From Cellvibrionaceae bacterium AOL6 (GTDB lineage Bacteria > Pseudomonadota > Gammaproteobacteria > Pseudomonadales > Cellvibrionaceae), in the NCBI GenBank assembly GCA_003265435.1, contig NOXC01000001.1:496001-560000 (forward strand): a stretch of 64,000 nt of DNA. The letters run 5' to 3'. The position numbers were made by a program, and so were the translations under genes. Position 1 is the first letter of the stretch, and the number at the start of each line of letters is the position of its first letter. Shown here one piece after another: positions 26,811 through 35,447 of the stretch. Under the pieces are notes generated by a model. The model searched no databases. It saw only the letters and a list, made by a program, of their open reading frames with translations, and was not told the DNA's origin.

Positions 26811-28043
26811 GTGCCGGCATACAGTTTTCAGGCTCTGGACGCCAAGGGCAAGAAGGTCAAAGGCGTTGTTGAAGGGGATTCCGAGCGTCAGGTGCGCAGT
26901 CAGCTGCGTGGTCGGGATCTCAAGCCGCTCGAAGTCAAAACCGTACGCTCGCGCACGACCCAGGCCGCCGCCAACAGTGGCGGAGCGCTGCAGTTTCGCG
27001 GGCCGCGTATGAGCCGTCGCGAACTGTCGTTGTTTACGCGTCAGTTGGCCTCGCTTGTACAAAGTGGCCTGCCGCTTGATGAAGTGCTCGCCGCGGCCGC
27101 CCGCCAAACCCGTAAGCCCCCCGTGAAAAGCATCATTCTTCAAGTGCGCTCGCGCGTAGTTGAAGGCTTGAGTCTGGCTCAGGCCATGGCGGAGCTGCCG
27201 AAGGTCTTCGACAACCTTTACCGCGCGATGATTCGCGCTGGCGAAAGTTCGGGGTATTTGGGCCCGGTGCTCGAGCAGCTTGCGGATTACACCGAACGCA
27301 GTCAGGAAACCTCGCACAAACTGAAGTCCGCGATGATTTATCCCATCGTGATGGTCTGTGTGAGCGTGATTATTGTGTCGGTGTTGATGGTCAAAGTGGT
27401 GCCGCAACTGGTTGGCATGTTTGAGAACAACAGCCGTGAGCTGCCCTTTATTACCAAGCTCTTGATCGGTATGAGTGATTTCCTGCTCGATTACGGTGTG
27501 CTGGTAGTGATTGCCATCGTAGGCCTCGTCGTGCTCGTGCAGTGGTTGTTGCGCGATGACAAACGCCGCGTGGTATGGCATCAGTGGCAATTGCGTCTGC
27601 CACTGTTCGGCGGATTTATCCTGCAGTCGGAGACGGCCCGATACTCCAGTACTCTGGGGCTGTTGGCGCAGAGCGGGGTGCCGCTGCTGGAGGCGCTCAA
27701 GATTTCGACGCAGGTGCTGAACAACCTCGTGTTGAAAGAAGCGAGCAAAGAAGTGGCGATTATGGTTCAGGAAGGCAGCAGCCTCAGCAAGGCGCTGGAT
27801 CAGGTCGATGTCTTCCCGCCACTGCTCGTGCAGATGGCCGCCAGTGGTGAAGCAAACGGTAAATTGTCAGAACAGTTGCTCTATGCTGCGCGCAACCAGG
27901 AACGCGAACTCGAATTTTCGGTCAATGCTGCTATGAGCCTGATGGAGCCCGCCATGATTTTGTTTATGGCAGGCATGGTCGGTTTTATTGTGATGGCGAT
28001 CCTGTTGCCGATATTCCAGATGAACGATCTCGCCGGTATTTAG
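26811..28043 (+). CDS. gspF: Type II secretion inner-membrane platform protein GspF
   Basis: A polytopic platform protein contacting GspE and GspL. 410 residues. N-terminal AYSFQALDAKGKKVKGVVEGDSERQVRSQLR is the family opening (in parts), followed by two GspF repeats, LFTRQLASLVQSGLPLDEVL and ARYSSTLGLLAQSGVPLLEAL. There are three membrane segments (about 170-195, 220-245, 375-400). The start is GTG 26811 with GGGGGAGAG upstream. Confidence 0.96.
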   Translation: MPAYSFQALDAKGKKVKGVVEGDSERQVRSQLRGRDLKPLEVKTVRSRTTQAAANSGGALQFRGPRMSRRELSLFTRQLASLVQSGLPLDEVLAAAARQTRKPPVKSIILQVRSRVVEGLSLAQAMAELPKVFDNLYRAMIRAGESSGYLGPVLEQLADYTERSQETSHKLKSAMIYPIVMVCVSVIIVSVLMVKVVPQLVGMFENNSRELPFITKLLIGMSDFLLDYGVLVVIAIVGLVVLVQWLLRDDKRRVVWHQWQLRLPLFGGFILQSETARYSSTLGLLAQSGVPLLEALKISTQVLNNLVLKEASKEVAIMVQEGSSLSKALDQVDVFPPLLVQMAASGEANGKLSEQLLYAARNQERELEFSVNAAMSLMEPAMILFMAGMVGFIVMAILLPIFQMNDLAGI

Positions 28044-28078
28044 CGGCGAAACCGAATTGAACTCTAAGAGGTAGAACT

Positions 28079-28510
28079 ATGAGCAAACGAACACCACAAC
28101 AGGGCTTTAGCCTAATCGAAATCATGGTCGTACTGGTCATTATTGGCCTGTTGGCTACGATGGTTGGGCCGCGCGTATTCGGCGTCTTGAACAAAGGCTA
28201 CGAGGCCCGTGTTGTCAGCGATTTTTCAACGATCAAAACGGCACTGTCGACCTACAAGGTCGAAAACTTCGTGTTCCCGACGACCGAGCAGGGCCTCGAA
28301 GCGTTGGTGACAGAGCCGCAAACCGATCCTCGCCCTAAGAGCTGGTCCGGCTACCTCGACAAATTGCCCAAGGACCCGTGGAAGAATCCGTACCAGTATG
28401 TCAGCCCGGCCGATGGCCGCCCGTTTGACGTCTACACCCTGGGTGCCGACGGCGTTCGCGGTGGTGAGGACGAAAACGCGGACGTCTCCATCTGGGACGA
28501 TTTCGAATAA
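28079..28510 (+). CDS. gspG: Major pseudopilin GspG
   Basis: The main subunit of the T2SS pseudopilus. The type IV prepilin N-terminus is QQG|FSLIEIMVVLVIIGLLATMV with Glu at +5. The globular domain has STYKVENFVFPTTEQGLEALV, the GYLDKLPKDPWKNPYQYV loop and a Ca-binding-type C-terminus (YTLGADGVRGGEDENADVSIWD). 143 residues. An AGAGGTAG site lies upstream. It needs a prepilin peptidase (GspO/PilD), which is not in this window. Confidence 0.97.
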   Translation: MSKRTPQQGFSLIEIMVVLVIIGLLATMVGPRVFGVLNKGYEARVVSDFSTIKTALSTYKVENFVFPTTEQGLEALVTEPQTDPRPKSWSGYLDKLPKDPWKNPYQYVSPADGRPFDVYTLGADGVRGGEDENADVSIWDDFE

Positions 28511-28514
28511 GTGT

Positions 28515-29129
28515 ATGTTGATGCAGGCCTGTTCGCCGACACGCACGCGTGGTTTTACGCTGATCGAGCTGTTGGTGGTCGTGCTCATTATTGGCCTGCT
28601 GACGACCGGCGCCACGTTAATGCTCAGTGGCGGCGGGCCGCGCAAGGATTTGCACGACAGTATTGAACAGTTTGTTGGGGTGGCCCATCAGGTGTCCGAC
28701 CTCAGTATTTTAACCGGCGAGCCAATGGGGCTCGTGTTGACGCCCCCGTTGTGGAGCGAGCAGGCGGTGGATCAGCGCAGCTGGCAGTATCGCTGGCGTC
28801 GTTTTGTCGAAATGCCCGATGGCAACGGCAACTATCGCTTCGATTGGTTGGAAGTGGAAGGCTTGGAGCCGATCGCACTCAACAAGGAGATTGAACTCTT
28901 TGTGCATCTCGAAGGTTCCGAGTGGGACTGGGAGGCTAATCCGCCAAGCGACGAGCCGGTATTCGTTCTGTACCCAAGCGGTGAGGCCGAACCGTTAATG
29001 TTCGAGATTGAATTTGCGCACAAAGAAGCCTCGCTGGAACCGCAGCATGTGCTTTTGGATCGCAGCGGCCACCTCGAGTGGAAAGAAGCGCTCGACGATC
29101 AGCAGGCGCGCGAGGCGCGTTTCGAATGA
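28515..29129 (+). CDS. gspH: Minor pseudopilin GspH
   Basis: A 204-residue minor pseudopilin. Prepilin motif RTRG|FTLIELLVVVLIIGLLTTGA, with Glu at +5, followed by a long Trp-rich globular domain (WRRFVEMPDGNGNYRFDWLEVEG in parts). The open frame extends upstream into gspG, but ATG 28515 lies 4 bp after the gspG stop and gives the normal short leader. It overlaps gspI in an ATGA junction. Confidence 0.93.
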   Translation: MLMQACSPTRTRGFTLIELLVVVLIIGLLTTGATLMLSGGGPRKDLHDSIEQFVGVAHQVSDLSILTGEPMGLVLTPPLWSEQAVDQRSWQYRWRRFVEMPDGNGNYRFDWLEVEGLEPIALNKEIELFVHLEGSEWDWEANPPSDEPVFVLYPSGEAEPLMFEIEFAHKEASLEPQHVLLDRSGHLEWKEALDDQQAREARFE

Positions 29130-29536
29130 GGACGTCACGATCCAGGCGCGGCTTTGCGCTGGTGGAGATCCTGGTGGCGATCACCATCGTCGGGATTGCG
29201 GTGCCTGGCTTGATGCTGCGTATGCAGAGCATTGCGAACACCACGATGTTTATCGAAAGCCGCACCGTGGCGTACTGGATTGCTGAAAATAAATTGCAGG
29301 AGCTGATTATTGATCAGCAACTCAATCGCAGCTCCACCAAAATACGACGCGACCGCGACACCTTGGAATACGACGATCGCGAGTGGTTCTGGACCGTGGA
29401 ACTGATCGAGGTAGAACTGCCGGAAATTTTGGCTCCGGCAAAGATGTACCGGGTGGAAATCGAAGTCGGCCTCGAAGATGACAACAGCGATGACAAAGCG
29501 CTGGCGAGTTTGTCGGGGTTCTTGCATGAGGAATAG
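29126..29536 (+). CDS. gspI: Minor pseudopilin GspI
   Basis: 136 residues. Prepilin motif RRG|FALVEILVAITIVGIAVPGL, then the GspI hallmark TVAYWIAENKLQEL. ATG 29126 overlaps the gspH stop (ATGA). It forms the pseudopilus tip with GspJ and GspK. Confidence 0.94.
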   Translation: MRTSRSRRGFALVEILVAITIVGIAVPGLMLRMQSIANTTMFIESRTVAYWIAENKLQELIIDQQLNRSSTKIRRDRDTLEYDDREWFWTVELIEVELPEILAPAKMYRVEIEVGLEDDNSDDKALASLSGFLHEE

Positions 29537-30155
29537 CCAGCGCGGCATCACCTTGCTGGAACTGATGATCGCCGCGGCGATGCTGGCGATGATCATGGTC
29601 ATCGCGGAGCGCGCGATTACGGCAGCGCGTGGTTCCGCCGAAGTCGTCGAGCGTCAGGCTCAGCGTTTGCGCGATATCGATCGCGTCTGGGTGCTGATCG
29701 AAAACGATTTGCGCAACAGCGTGGCGCAGGGGAAAGTGATTCCCTTTGGGGAAGCGATTCCGGCCATGCGCATAGGCAGTACCGACGACTACATCATGAT
29801 GTTTATTCGCTCGGGGCAGGCTAACCCCCTGTTGCTGCCACGCACGGAAGTGTTGCGTGTGGCCTATCGTCTGGACGATACCGTATTGTGGCGCGACTCC
29901 TGGATAGACCCGTACAACACGGACCCAGAGCTCGCGCGAGAACAGCAATTGCTGGACGGCGTTGAAGAATTTCGGGTCTTGGCCCTGCCGGGGGCACCGC
30001 AGGGGCGCTCGGTGGAAGAGGGGCCCTGGCTCGACAGCTGGCCGCAAAATGAGAGTGCCCTCGCATCTTTGCCGTTGGCCGTGGAAGTGGTGATGGTGCT
30101 GGAGGGGCGCGGCGAGATTCGTCGCATTGTGTCGCTTGTTGGGGGTGGCTCGTGA
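29526..30155 (+). CDS. gspJ: Minor pseudopilin GspJ
   Basis: 209 residues. Prepilin motif QRG|ITLLELMIAAAMLAMIMV with Glu at +5, followed by RQAQRLRDIDRVWVLIENDLRN, typical of GspJ, and VAYRLDDTVLWRDSW. ATG 29526 lies inside the last codons of gspI (11-nt overlap). It ends in a GTGA overlap with gspK. Confidence 0.94.
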   Translation: MRNSQRGITLLELMIAAAMLAMIMVIAERAITAARGSAEVVERQAQRLRDIDRVWVLIENDLRNSVAQGKVIPFGEAIPAMRIGSTDDYIMMFIRSGQANPLLLPRTEVLRVAYRLDDTVLWRDSWIDPYNTDPELAREQQLLDGVEEFRVLALPGAPQGRSVEEGPWLDSWPQNESALASLPLAVEVVMVLEGRGEIRRIVSLVGGGS

Positions 30156-31186
30156 AGCACCAGCAAGGCGTTGCCGGAATGGGCATTCTGGCCGCGCTGA
30201 CCATCGTTGCGATTATTACCGCGATCGCCGTCAACCAAAGCTGGCGCTCGGAACTGGACTTAACCCGCAGTGGCCATCGGTGGTTGGGCATGCAGGCGAG
30301 CGCCTATGCGCATGGTGCGGAACAACTGGCCGTGATTGCTCTGGCCAAAGATGCAAAAGAAAGCCAGGTAGATACGCTGCAGGAGTTGTGGGCAACAGGT
30401 TTTGATTTTCCGACCGACCACGGCTCGATGCAAATTCGCATCATCGATGCGCAAGGGCGTTTCAACCTGAACAGCCTGCACGAGCCCTACAACCTGGATG
30501 CGAATAACCAGCCGTTGGTGGGCCCGCAAAAATACAAACCGGCGCATCGGCGATTTTTGCGTTTGCTGCAGGTGATTCCCTTGAGTGAGGAGGGCGACGT
30601 GCTCGATGTGGGCACCGCTGAACTCATTCTGGAAGCGGTCAAAGACTGGGTCGATGCAGATCAGGCGGTGACGGGCTTCGGCGGGGCAGAGCGGGATCAC
30701 TACTCCCAACTGGACCCGCCGTTGATCATAAACGACGGGCCGATGGTCAGCGTGAGCGAATTGCTGCGTGTGAAGGGGATGACACCGGATTTATATCGAG
30801 GATTGTTGCCATATGTGGCCTCGCTCCCACCGGATGCCCCGATGAACGCGCATACTATGGGCTATGTGTTAGCTCGGACGCTTGCCAGTCCCGATAACCT
30901 GTACCCTCTGTCTCCCGAGGATGGGCAGACATTGTATGATGACATTCTATCCAATGAGCTAGAAGGCATCGGCGATATAAAAGACATGCCTTCGGCCAGC
31001 AGTATTTTTGGGCAGACGGACAACGGTCAAGTGGATCTTGACACCACCGGGCTGGATGTGAGCACGAGTTGGTTTGAACTGGACACCACCGTTGTTGTGG
31101 GAGACCACATTAAGCGCAGTCGCAGTTTGATTTATCGCGGCAGCAATGGCGCTCAGGTGGTACGGCGTTCCGATGCCAACTTTTAA
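30152..31186 (+). CDS. gspK: Minor pseudopilin GspK
   Basis: 344 residues, the large tip pseudopilin. The leader KHQQG|VAGMGILAALTIVAIITAIAV lacks Glu at +5, as is normal for GspK. The large alpha domain follows (FNLNSLHEPYNLDANNQPLV region, VKDWVDADQAVTGFGGAE with acidic Ca-ligand-like residues, and INDGPMVSVSELLRVKGMTPDLYRGLLPYV in parts). The start is GTG 30152. Confidence 0.94.
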   Translation: MKHQQGVAGMGILAALTIVAIITAIAVNQSWRSELDLTRSGHRWLGMQASAYAHGAEQLAVIALAKDAKESQVDTLQELWATGFDFPTDHGSMQIRIIDAQGRFNLNSLHEPYNLDANNQPLVGPQKYKPAHRRFLRLLQVIPLSEEGDVLDVGTAELILEAVKDWVDADQAVTGFGGAERDHYSQLDPPLIINDGPMVSVSELLRVKGMTPDLYRGLLPYVASLPPDAPMNAHTMGYVLARTLASPDNLYPLSPEDGQTLYDDILSNELEGIGDIKDMPSASSIFGQTDNGQVDLDTTGLDVSTSWFELDTTVVVGDHIKRSRSLIYRGSNGAQVVRRSDANF

Positions 31187-31212
31187 CAACTGAAACACGA
31201 TCAGAGAACAAC

Positions 31213-32448
31213 GTGATAGAGCAGATATTTGCACGTGAGCTGAGCCCGGGAATCTGGCAGTGGTGTGCACTCAACAAGCAAGGGCAGTGTCAGCGTGACA
31301 GCCTGAACAGCGGCGACGATGAGACGCTGGTGCAAAGCCTGCCTGCAGCCAACACGCCGGTCAGCATCGTGTTGCGGGGGCAACAGGTGGTGGCCTCTGA
31401 GGTGTCTCTGGATGCAAAACAGCGAAAGCACGCCGCAAAACTGATTCCCTTCGAGCTCGAAGACGAGCTGTGCGCCAATGTCGACAGCCTCCATTTCGCA
31501 TTTGCGCATCTGCAAGACGATGCCCTTGCAGTGCTGTACACCGGGCGCGAAAGCTGTGCCGAACCGATACACACGCTCAGCCAGCAGGGCTGTGATGTCC
31601 GTGTTGTCTTGCCTGACTATTTGCTTTTGTATCGTGAACCTGGCGCGCTGACCTTACTGTTGGAAGCCGATACTCTGAGCGTACGTGTCAGCGAACACTG
31701 GGGTTTTTCCATCGAGCAGGCGCTCGCGCCTGTGCTTCTGGAACGCATAGCGCATCACAGCGGTCTCGCGGCGAACCCGCCCGTAAAACTGCTGTTGTTT
31801 GCCGAAACCGAAGACTTGTTAACCCGCTTGCAAACCTGGTTGCCCGATACCTGGGCCGATATCGAGCAAGTGGAGGAAGTGACGGATTTCTGGGGTGCGA
31901 TGGCATTGGAGCCCAGTGCCGCGCGTTTGAATTTACGCCGGGGCAGTCTGTCTCGCCAGTTGCCCTTTGCTCGTTGGTGGCAAATCTGGCGCTTGCCCAC
32001 GTATGTTTTTGCCGCGGCATTTGTGCTGGCGATGGCCTTTAACTTAGGCGCCTACTACAAAGCCAAAGGGGCCGAAAAACAGGTGCTCGAGAACATGAAC
32101 GCGGTGTACCTCGACGCGGTACCTAACGGGCGTCTTGGCGATGTCGAGCGCATGCTGGAATCCAAACTGGGCGGAAGCAGTGCGGATGCGGGCGAGCCCA
32201 CCAACTTTATGTTCCTGCTAAGTCGGGTTTCCGATGCAGTGGCCGGGCACGACGACACGACGCTCACCAGCTACAGCTACAATGGCGACCAACGCGCCTT
32301 GCAGCTTACCCTTCAGTTTGCCAGCCTCGGTGCCTTGGGCGAGTTTCGCGCACGTCTGACCGAGCGTGGCATCGAGTCCGATTCACCGCGGACCACCTCC
32401 GTCGGTGACGGCTATCAGGCGCGCATGAAAGTCACGGAGGCCAACTGA
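31213..32448 (+). CDS. gspL: Type II secretion protein GspL
   Basis: A bitopic protein that recruits GspE to the membrane. 411 residues: an actin-like cytoplasmic domain (about 1-240, including KLIPFELEDELCANVDSLHFAF), one membrane helix (RLPTYVFAAAFVLAMAFNLGAYY), and a periplasmic ferredoxin-like domain. The start is GTG 31213. The stop overlaps the gspM ATG by one base. Confidence 0.93.
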   Translation: MIEQIFARELSPGIWQWCALNKQGQCQRDSLNSGDDETLVQSLPAANTPVSIVLRGQQVVASEVSLDAKQRKHAAKLIPFELEDELCANVDSLHFAFAHLQDDALAVLYTGRESCAEPIHTLSQQGCDVRVVLPDYLLLYREPGALTLLLEADTLSVRVSEHWGFSIEQALAPVLLERIAHHSGLAANPPVKLLLFAETEDLLTRLQTWLPDTWADIEQVEEVTDFWGAMALEPSAARLNLRRGSLSRQLPFARWWQIWRLPTYVFAAAFVLAMAFNLGAYYKAKGAEKQVLENMNAVYLDAVPNGRLGDVERMLESKLGGSSADAGEPTNFMFLLSRVSDAVAGHDDTTLTSYSYNGDQRALQLTLQFASLGALGEFRARLTERGIESDSPRTTSVGDGYQARMKVTEAN

Positions 32449-32930
32449 TGGACGCAGTGAAAGCTTGGTGGAATGAAGCTTCCGTACGCGATCAGCTTGC
32501 GTTGCTGATTCTTGGTGGATGTGTCGCACTTTATGCCTTGTTCAATTTTGTGTTGAGCCCGGTCGTCGAGATGAAAGAAACACAGCTCGATCGTGTCGCT
32601 GCGCAACAGGCCGCGTTTGAACGTGTGAAAAACCTCGCCGCAAAAGTCAAAGCGCAAAGTGGTAATCAGGATTTCGCCGTCGCCAATGCCAGTATTGAAC
32701 GCACGGTAGAGCGCAGCTTTTCTCAGCATGGCTTACGCGTCAGTGGTTTCGACGCCAGTGGTCGCGCCGGGATTCGCGTGCGTTTTGACAAGGTCCAGTA
32801 TGAGAAATTACTCGCGTGGCTTTTCGATATGGAAATGACACAGGGGCTGCGTATGAAAGACATCAGCATCGCAGGCACAACCGACCCGGGCTTAGTGTCC
32901 GCCAGTATTCTGATCGAGAAAAACCGCTAA
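32448..32930 (+). CDS. gspM: Type II secretion protein GspM
   Basis: A 160-residue platform protein. Short cytoplasmic N-terminus (AVKAWWNEASVRDQLALL), one membrane helix (ILGGCVALYALFNFVLSPVV), coiled coil, and a periplasmic ferredoxin-like domain that pairs with GspL. It sits in the gspL-M-N order. Confidence 0.92.
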   Translation: MDAVKAWWNEASVRDQLALLILGGCVALYALFNFVLSPVVEMKETQLDRVAAQQAAFERVKNLAAKVKAQSGNQDFAVANASIERTVERSFSQHGLRVSGFDASGRAGIRVRFDKVQYEKLLAWLFDMEMTQGLRMKDISIAGTTDPGLVSASILIEKNR

Positions 32931-32979
32931 TTCAGCTTGGAGCCAGTAGTGCGCCGCTGTCGCGGCGACCGACGACATC

Positions 32980-33747
32980 ATGAGTGTTTCCCGTTTGCTA
33001 AAAATCCCCATCGCCCTCCTTCTGGTGGTGTATTTCGTTTACCTGGTTGTATCCAATACGCCTGCCGCCTGGGCGGCGTGGGGCGTTCACCAGGCCGTGC
33101 CGAACCTCTGGTTGAGCAGTGTGAATGGCACGCTGTGGGAAGGCCGGGCACGGGCGGCACAGGTGGACATCGGCCCGGCGGAAATTCCGCTCGGTGAAGT
33201 GCGTTGGTCACTGAATCCCTGGTCGCTGCTCATTTTACGACCCTGCGTAAAGTTTGCGAGTGAGCTCCCTCGCCAGTCCATCAGCGGTACGCTGTGCCAG
33301 CGTTTGGGGGGCGACACGGTGTTGCGCGATGTGAACGTCGATGCGCCGTTCAGTGTGATTCAAGAGCTCACGCAATTTGATGCCAGTGGTGTGATTTCTT
33401 TGCAGGTACTCGATGCGCGTTTCGATGCGAACGCCACCATCAAGCGCATGGATGCGCGATTTAGCTGGCAAAATGCACGAGCGTTTACCGGCGAGTCGTG
33501 GATACAGCTCGGTGATTTTGCGGCAACCGCCAAAGAAAACGGCGAAGGCGGTGTGCTCGCAGAAGCCTTCGATATTAACAGCCCCTATAAAATTGCATTG
33601 ACCGGACAATGGTGGGCGGCCCAGGGTTGGAAAATCGAAGGCACGGTAAATCCGCAAAGCGGTGCGGCACCGGTTGTTGTGGAAGGCTTAAAAGTCCTCG
33701 GCGAAGACCAGGGCGATGGCGCCTACCGAATCCAATGGCCACTCTAG
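32980..33747 (+). CDS. gspN: Type II secretion protein GspN
   Basis: A 255-residue accessory T2SS protein with an N-terminal membrane anchor (LKIPIALLLVVYFVYLVVS). A beta-rich periplasmic domain opens with the GspN-typical NLWLSSVNGTLWEGRARAAQVD and GEVRWSLNPWSLLILRPCVKF (in parts). Not all T2SS have gspN. Its last 13 nt overlap apbE, which makes apbE part of this operon. Confidence 0.9.
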   Translation: MSVSRLLKIPIALLLVVYFVYLVVSNTPAAWAAWGVHQAVPNLWLSSVNGTLWEGRARAAQVDIGPAEIPLGEVRWSLNPWSLLILRPCVKFASELPRQSISGTLCQRLGGDTVLRDVNVDAPFSVIQELTQFDASGVISLQVLDARFDANATIKRMDARFSWQNARAFTGESWIQLGDFAATAKENGEGGVLAEAFDINSPYKIALTGQWWAAQGWKIEGTVNPQSGAAPVVVEGLKVLGEDQGDGAYRIQWPL

Positions 33748-34760
33748 CGCACACGGCGCGGTATCGATTTCAATCACACTTGGGTGCTTTGTGCGTCCTG
33801 GTGTGTTTATTGGCCTGGGCGATGGGCGCGCATGCCGAGTGGCACAGTGCGCGCGAAGGCATCATGGGCACCGAGATCAATGTCACGCTCTGGCACCCCT
33901 CTGCCGAAGAAGCACAGGCCGCGATCGACGACGTAATGGGCGAAATGCGCCGTATCGATCAATTGCTTTCCCCTTACAAGCAAGACAGCGAGTTATCGAA
34001 AGTGAACGCGCAGGCCGCACAGGCACCTCAACAGCTCAGTGCTGAGATGGCGTTGTTAGTCGACAAATCGCTGTTTGTGAGCCGGGTCTCAGACGGCGCC
34101 TTCGATATTACCTTCGCGTCCCTTGGGAGCTACTACAATTACCGGGAAGGCCAAAAGCCGAGCGATGCCCAGCGCGAAGAAGCAATGCCTGCCATTAATT
34201 ACCGCTGGCTGGATTTCGATAAGTCACGAGGTTTGCTATCGTACCGTCACGATAAAGTACGCATCGACCTGGGCGGTATTGCCAAAGGCTATGCGGTGGA
34301 TCGTGCCATCATCCTGCTCAAAGCACGGGGTATAGAACACGCTTCGGTCAGCGCCGGGGGCGATAGCCGCCTGTTAGGCGATAGACGAGGCCGGCCCTGG
34401 ATTATTGGCATCAAGCATCCGCGACCGCATTCCGGGGATGAAGCGTCCGTCATCAAATTGCCTTTAAGTGATGTTGCACTGTCGACCTCGGGCGATTACG
34501 AGCGCTATTTCATAGATGAGCACGGCGAACGCATCCACCACATCATCAATCCGCGCACCGGCCGCAGCGCCAGCGAAGTGATGAGCGTGAGTGTGATAGG
34601 CCGAGACGGGCTCGATACCGATCCACTGTCCACCACGGTGTTTGTGCTGGGGGTGGAACGTGGACTGGCATTGATCAATCAGTTGCCGGGTTTTGATGCG
34701 GTCATCATTGATCGCGAAGGCAAGGTACACTATAGCGAGGGCCTGGCGCCCTCCAACTAG
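33735..34760 (+). CDS. apbE: FAD:protein FMN transferase (ApbE), exported
   Basis: Attaches FMN covalently to Thr/Ser of periplasmic or membrane-facing flavoproteins (for example Nqr or Rnf subunits). ATG 33735 gives 341 residues beginning with a Sec signal (LGALCVLVCLLAWAMGAHA|EWH). ApbE features: GTEINVTLWHP, MRRIDQLLSPYKQDSELSKVN, GAFDITFASL, RIDLGGIAKGYAVDRAI, SVSAGGDSRLLG, LSDVALSTSGDYER, and HHIINPRTGRSASEVMSVSV with the metal-site residues. It overlaps gspN by 13 nt. ApbE is not a standard T2SS part, so the link is unusual. Confidence 0.93.
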   Translation: MATLAHTARYRFQSHLGALCVLVCLLAWAMGAHAEWHSAREGIMGTEINVTLWHPSAEEAQAAIDDVMGEMRRIDQLLSPYKQDSELSKVNAQAAQAPQQLSAEMALLVDKSLFVSRVSDGAFDITFASLGSYYNYREGQKPSDAQREEAMPAINYRWLDFDKSRGLLSYRHDKVRIDLGGIAKGYAVDRAIILLKARGIEHASVSAGGDSRLLGDRRGRPWIIGIKHPRPHSGDEASVIKLPLSDVALSTSGDYERYFIDEHGERIHHIINPRTGRSASEVMSVSVIGRDGLDTDPLSTTVFVLGVERGLALINQLPGFDAVIIDREGKVHYSEGLAPSN

Positions 34761-34865
34761 CCGAACTTGTGTGTCAGTGCACACCGGTTGGCGCAAGGAC
34801 AAGGTAAACTCAGTGGCTCGCTGCAGTTATCAGCTTTCGGTTGAGTCCGATACGGGAGGAAGATT

Positions 34866-35447
34866 TTGAGCAGCATCACAACACGTATTTGGGCCCTACT
34901 GCGAATTCTGAGCGTGGCGCTGGTTCTCGCCTGCAGCGTCGTCAGCCATGCACAGGACGACGGCGAAGCCGAGGCCGCCGCGAGCGAAGCGGCGTCGCCC
35001 ACCTCCCTTGGTGATGAAGTCGAGGATCTGAAAAAAGCCGCGTTGCAATTGAATCGCGATTTACTGATTCTTGAAGAAGAGTTGCTCTTCCCGGCGAACA
35101 CGCAGATTGCGGTATTCATGTCCGTTGATGTAGGCGAGTTTTTTCGACTCGACTCCGTCAAACTCAAAATTGACGATACCCTCGTGGCCAGCCATCTCTA
35201 CACAGAGCGTCAGAACCACGCCTTGAGCAAAGGCGGTATCCAGCGTTTATATCTCGGTAATATTAAAAACGGTGAGCACGAACTCACGGCCATATTCACA
35301 GGAATCGGGCCGGATCAGCGCGAATACAAACGCGGTGCCACTATGACGCTCAGTAAACAGGACGAGGCTAAAATGGTCGAAATCCGCGTTTACGATTCCA
35401 AACAGACCATGCAGCCGGAATTCGACTTTAAAGAATGGGAGCTTTAA
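34866..35447 (+). CDS. Exported coiled-coil/beta protein, first gene of Agl/Glt-like operon
   Basis: 193 residues. The start is TTG 34866, with a good GGGAGGA 5 nt upstream and no alternative ATG before the signal peptide (LSVALVLACSVVSHAQ|DD). Next come an acidic Ala/Glu linker, a short coiled coil (EVEDLKKAALQLNRDLLILEEEL, about 50-75) and a beta-rich domain (IAVFMSVDVGEFFRLDSVKLKIDDTLVASHLY through GEHELTAIFTGIGPD). Homologues beside TolQR/TPR clusters are often mislabelled as AraC regulators; nothing here binds DNA. A periplasmic part of the downstream trans-envelope machine is inferred. It overlaps the next gene by 13 nt. Confidence 0.75.
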   Translation: MSSITTRIWALLRILSVALVLACSVVSHAQDDGEAEAAASEAASPTSLGDEVEDLKKAALQLNRDLLILEEELLFPANTQIAVFMSVDVGEFFRLDSVKLKIDDTLVASHLYTERQNHALSKGGIQRLYLGNIKNGEHELTAIFTGIGPDQREYKRGATMTLSKQDEAKMVEIRVYDSKQTMQPEFDFKEWEL

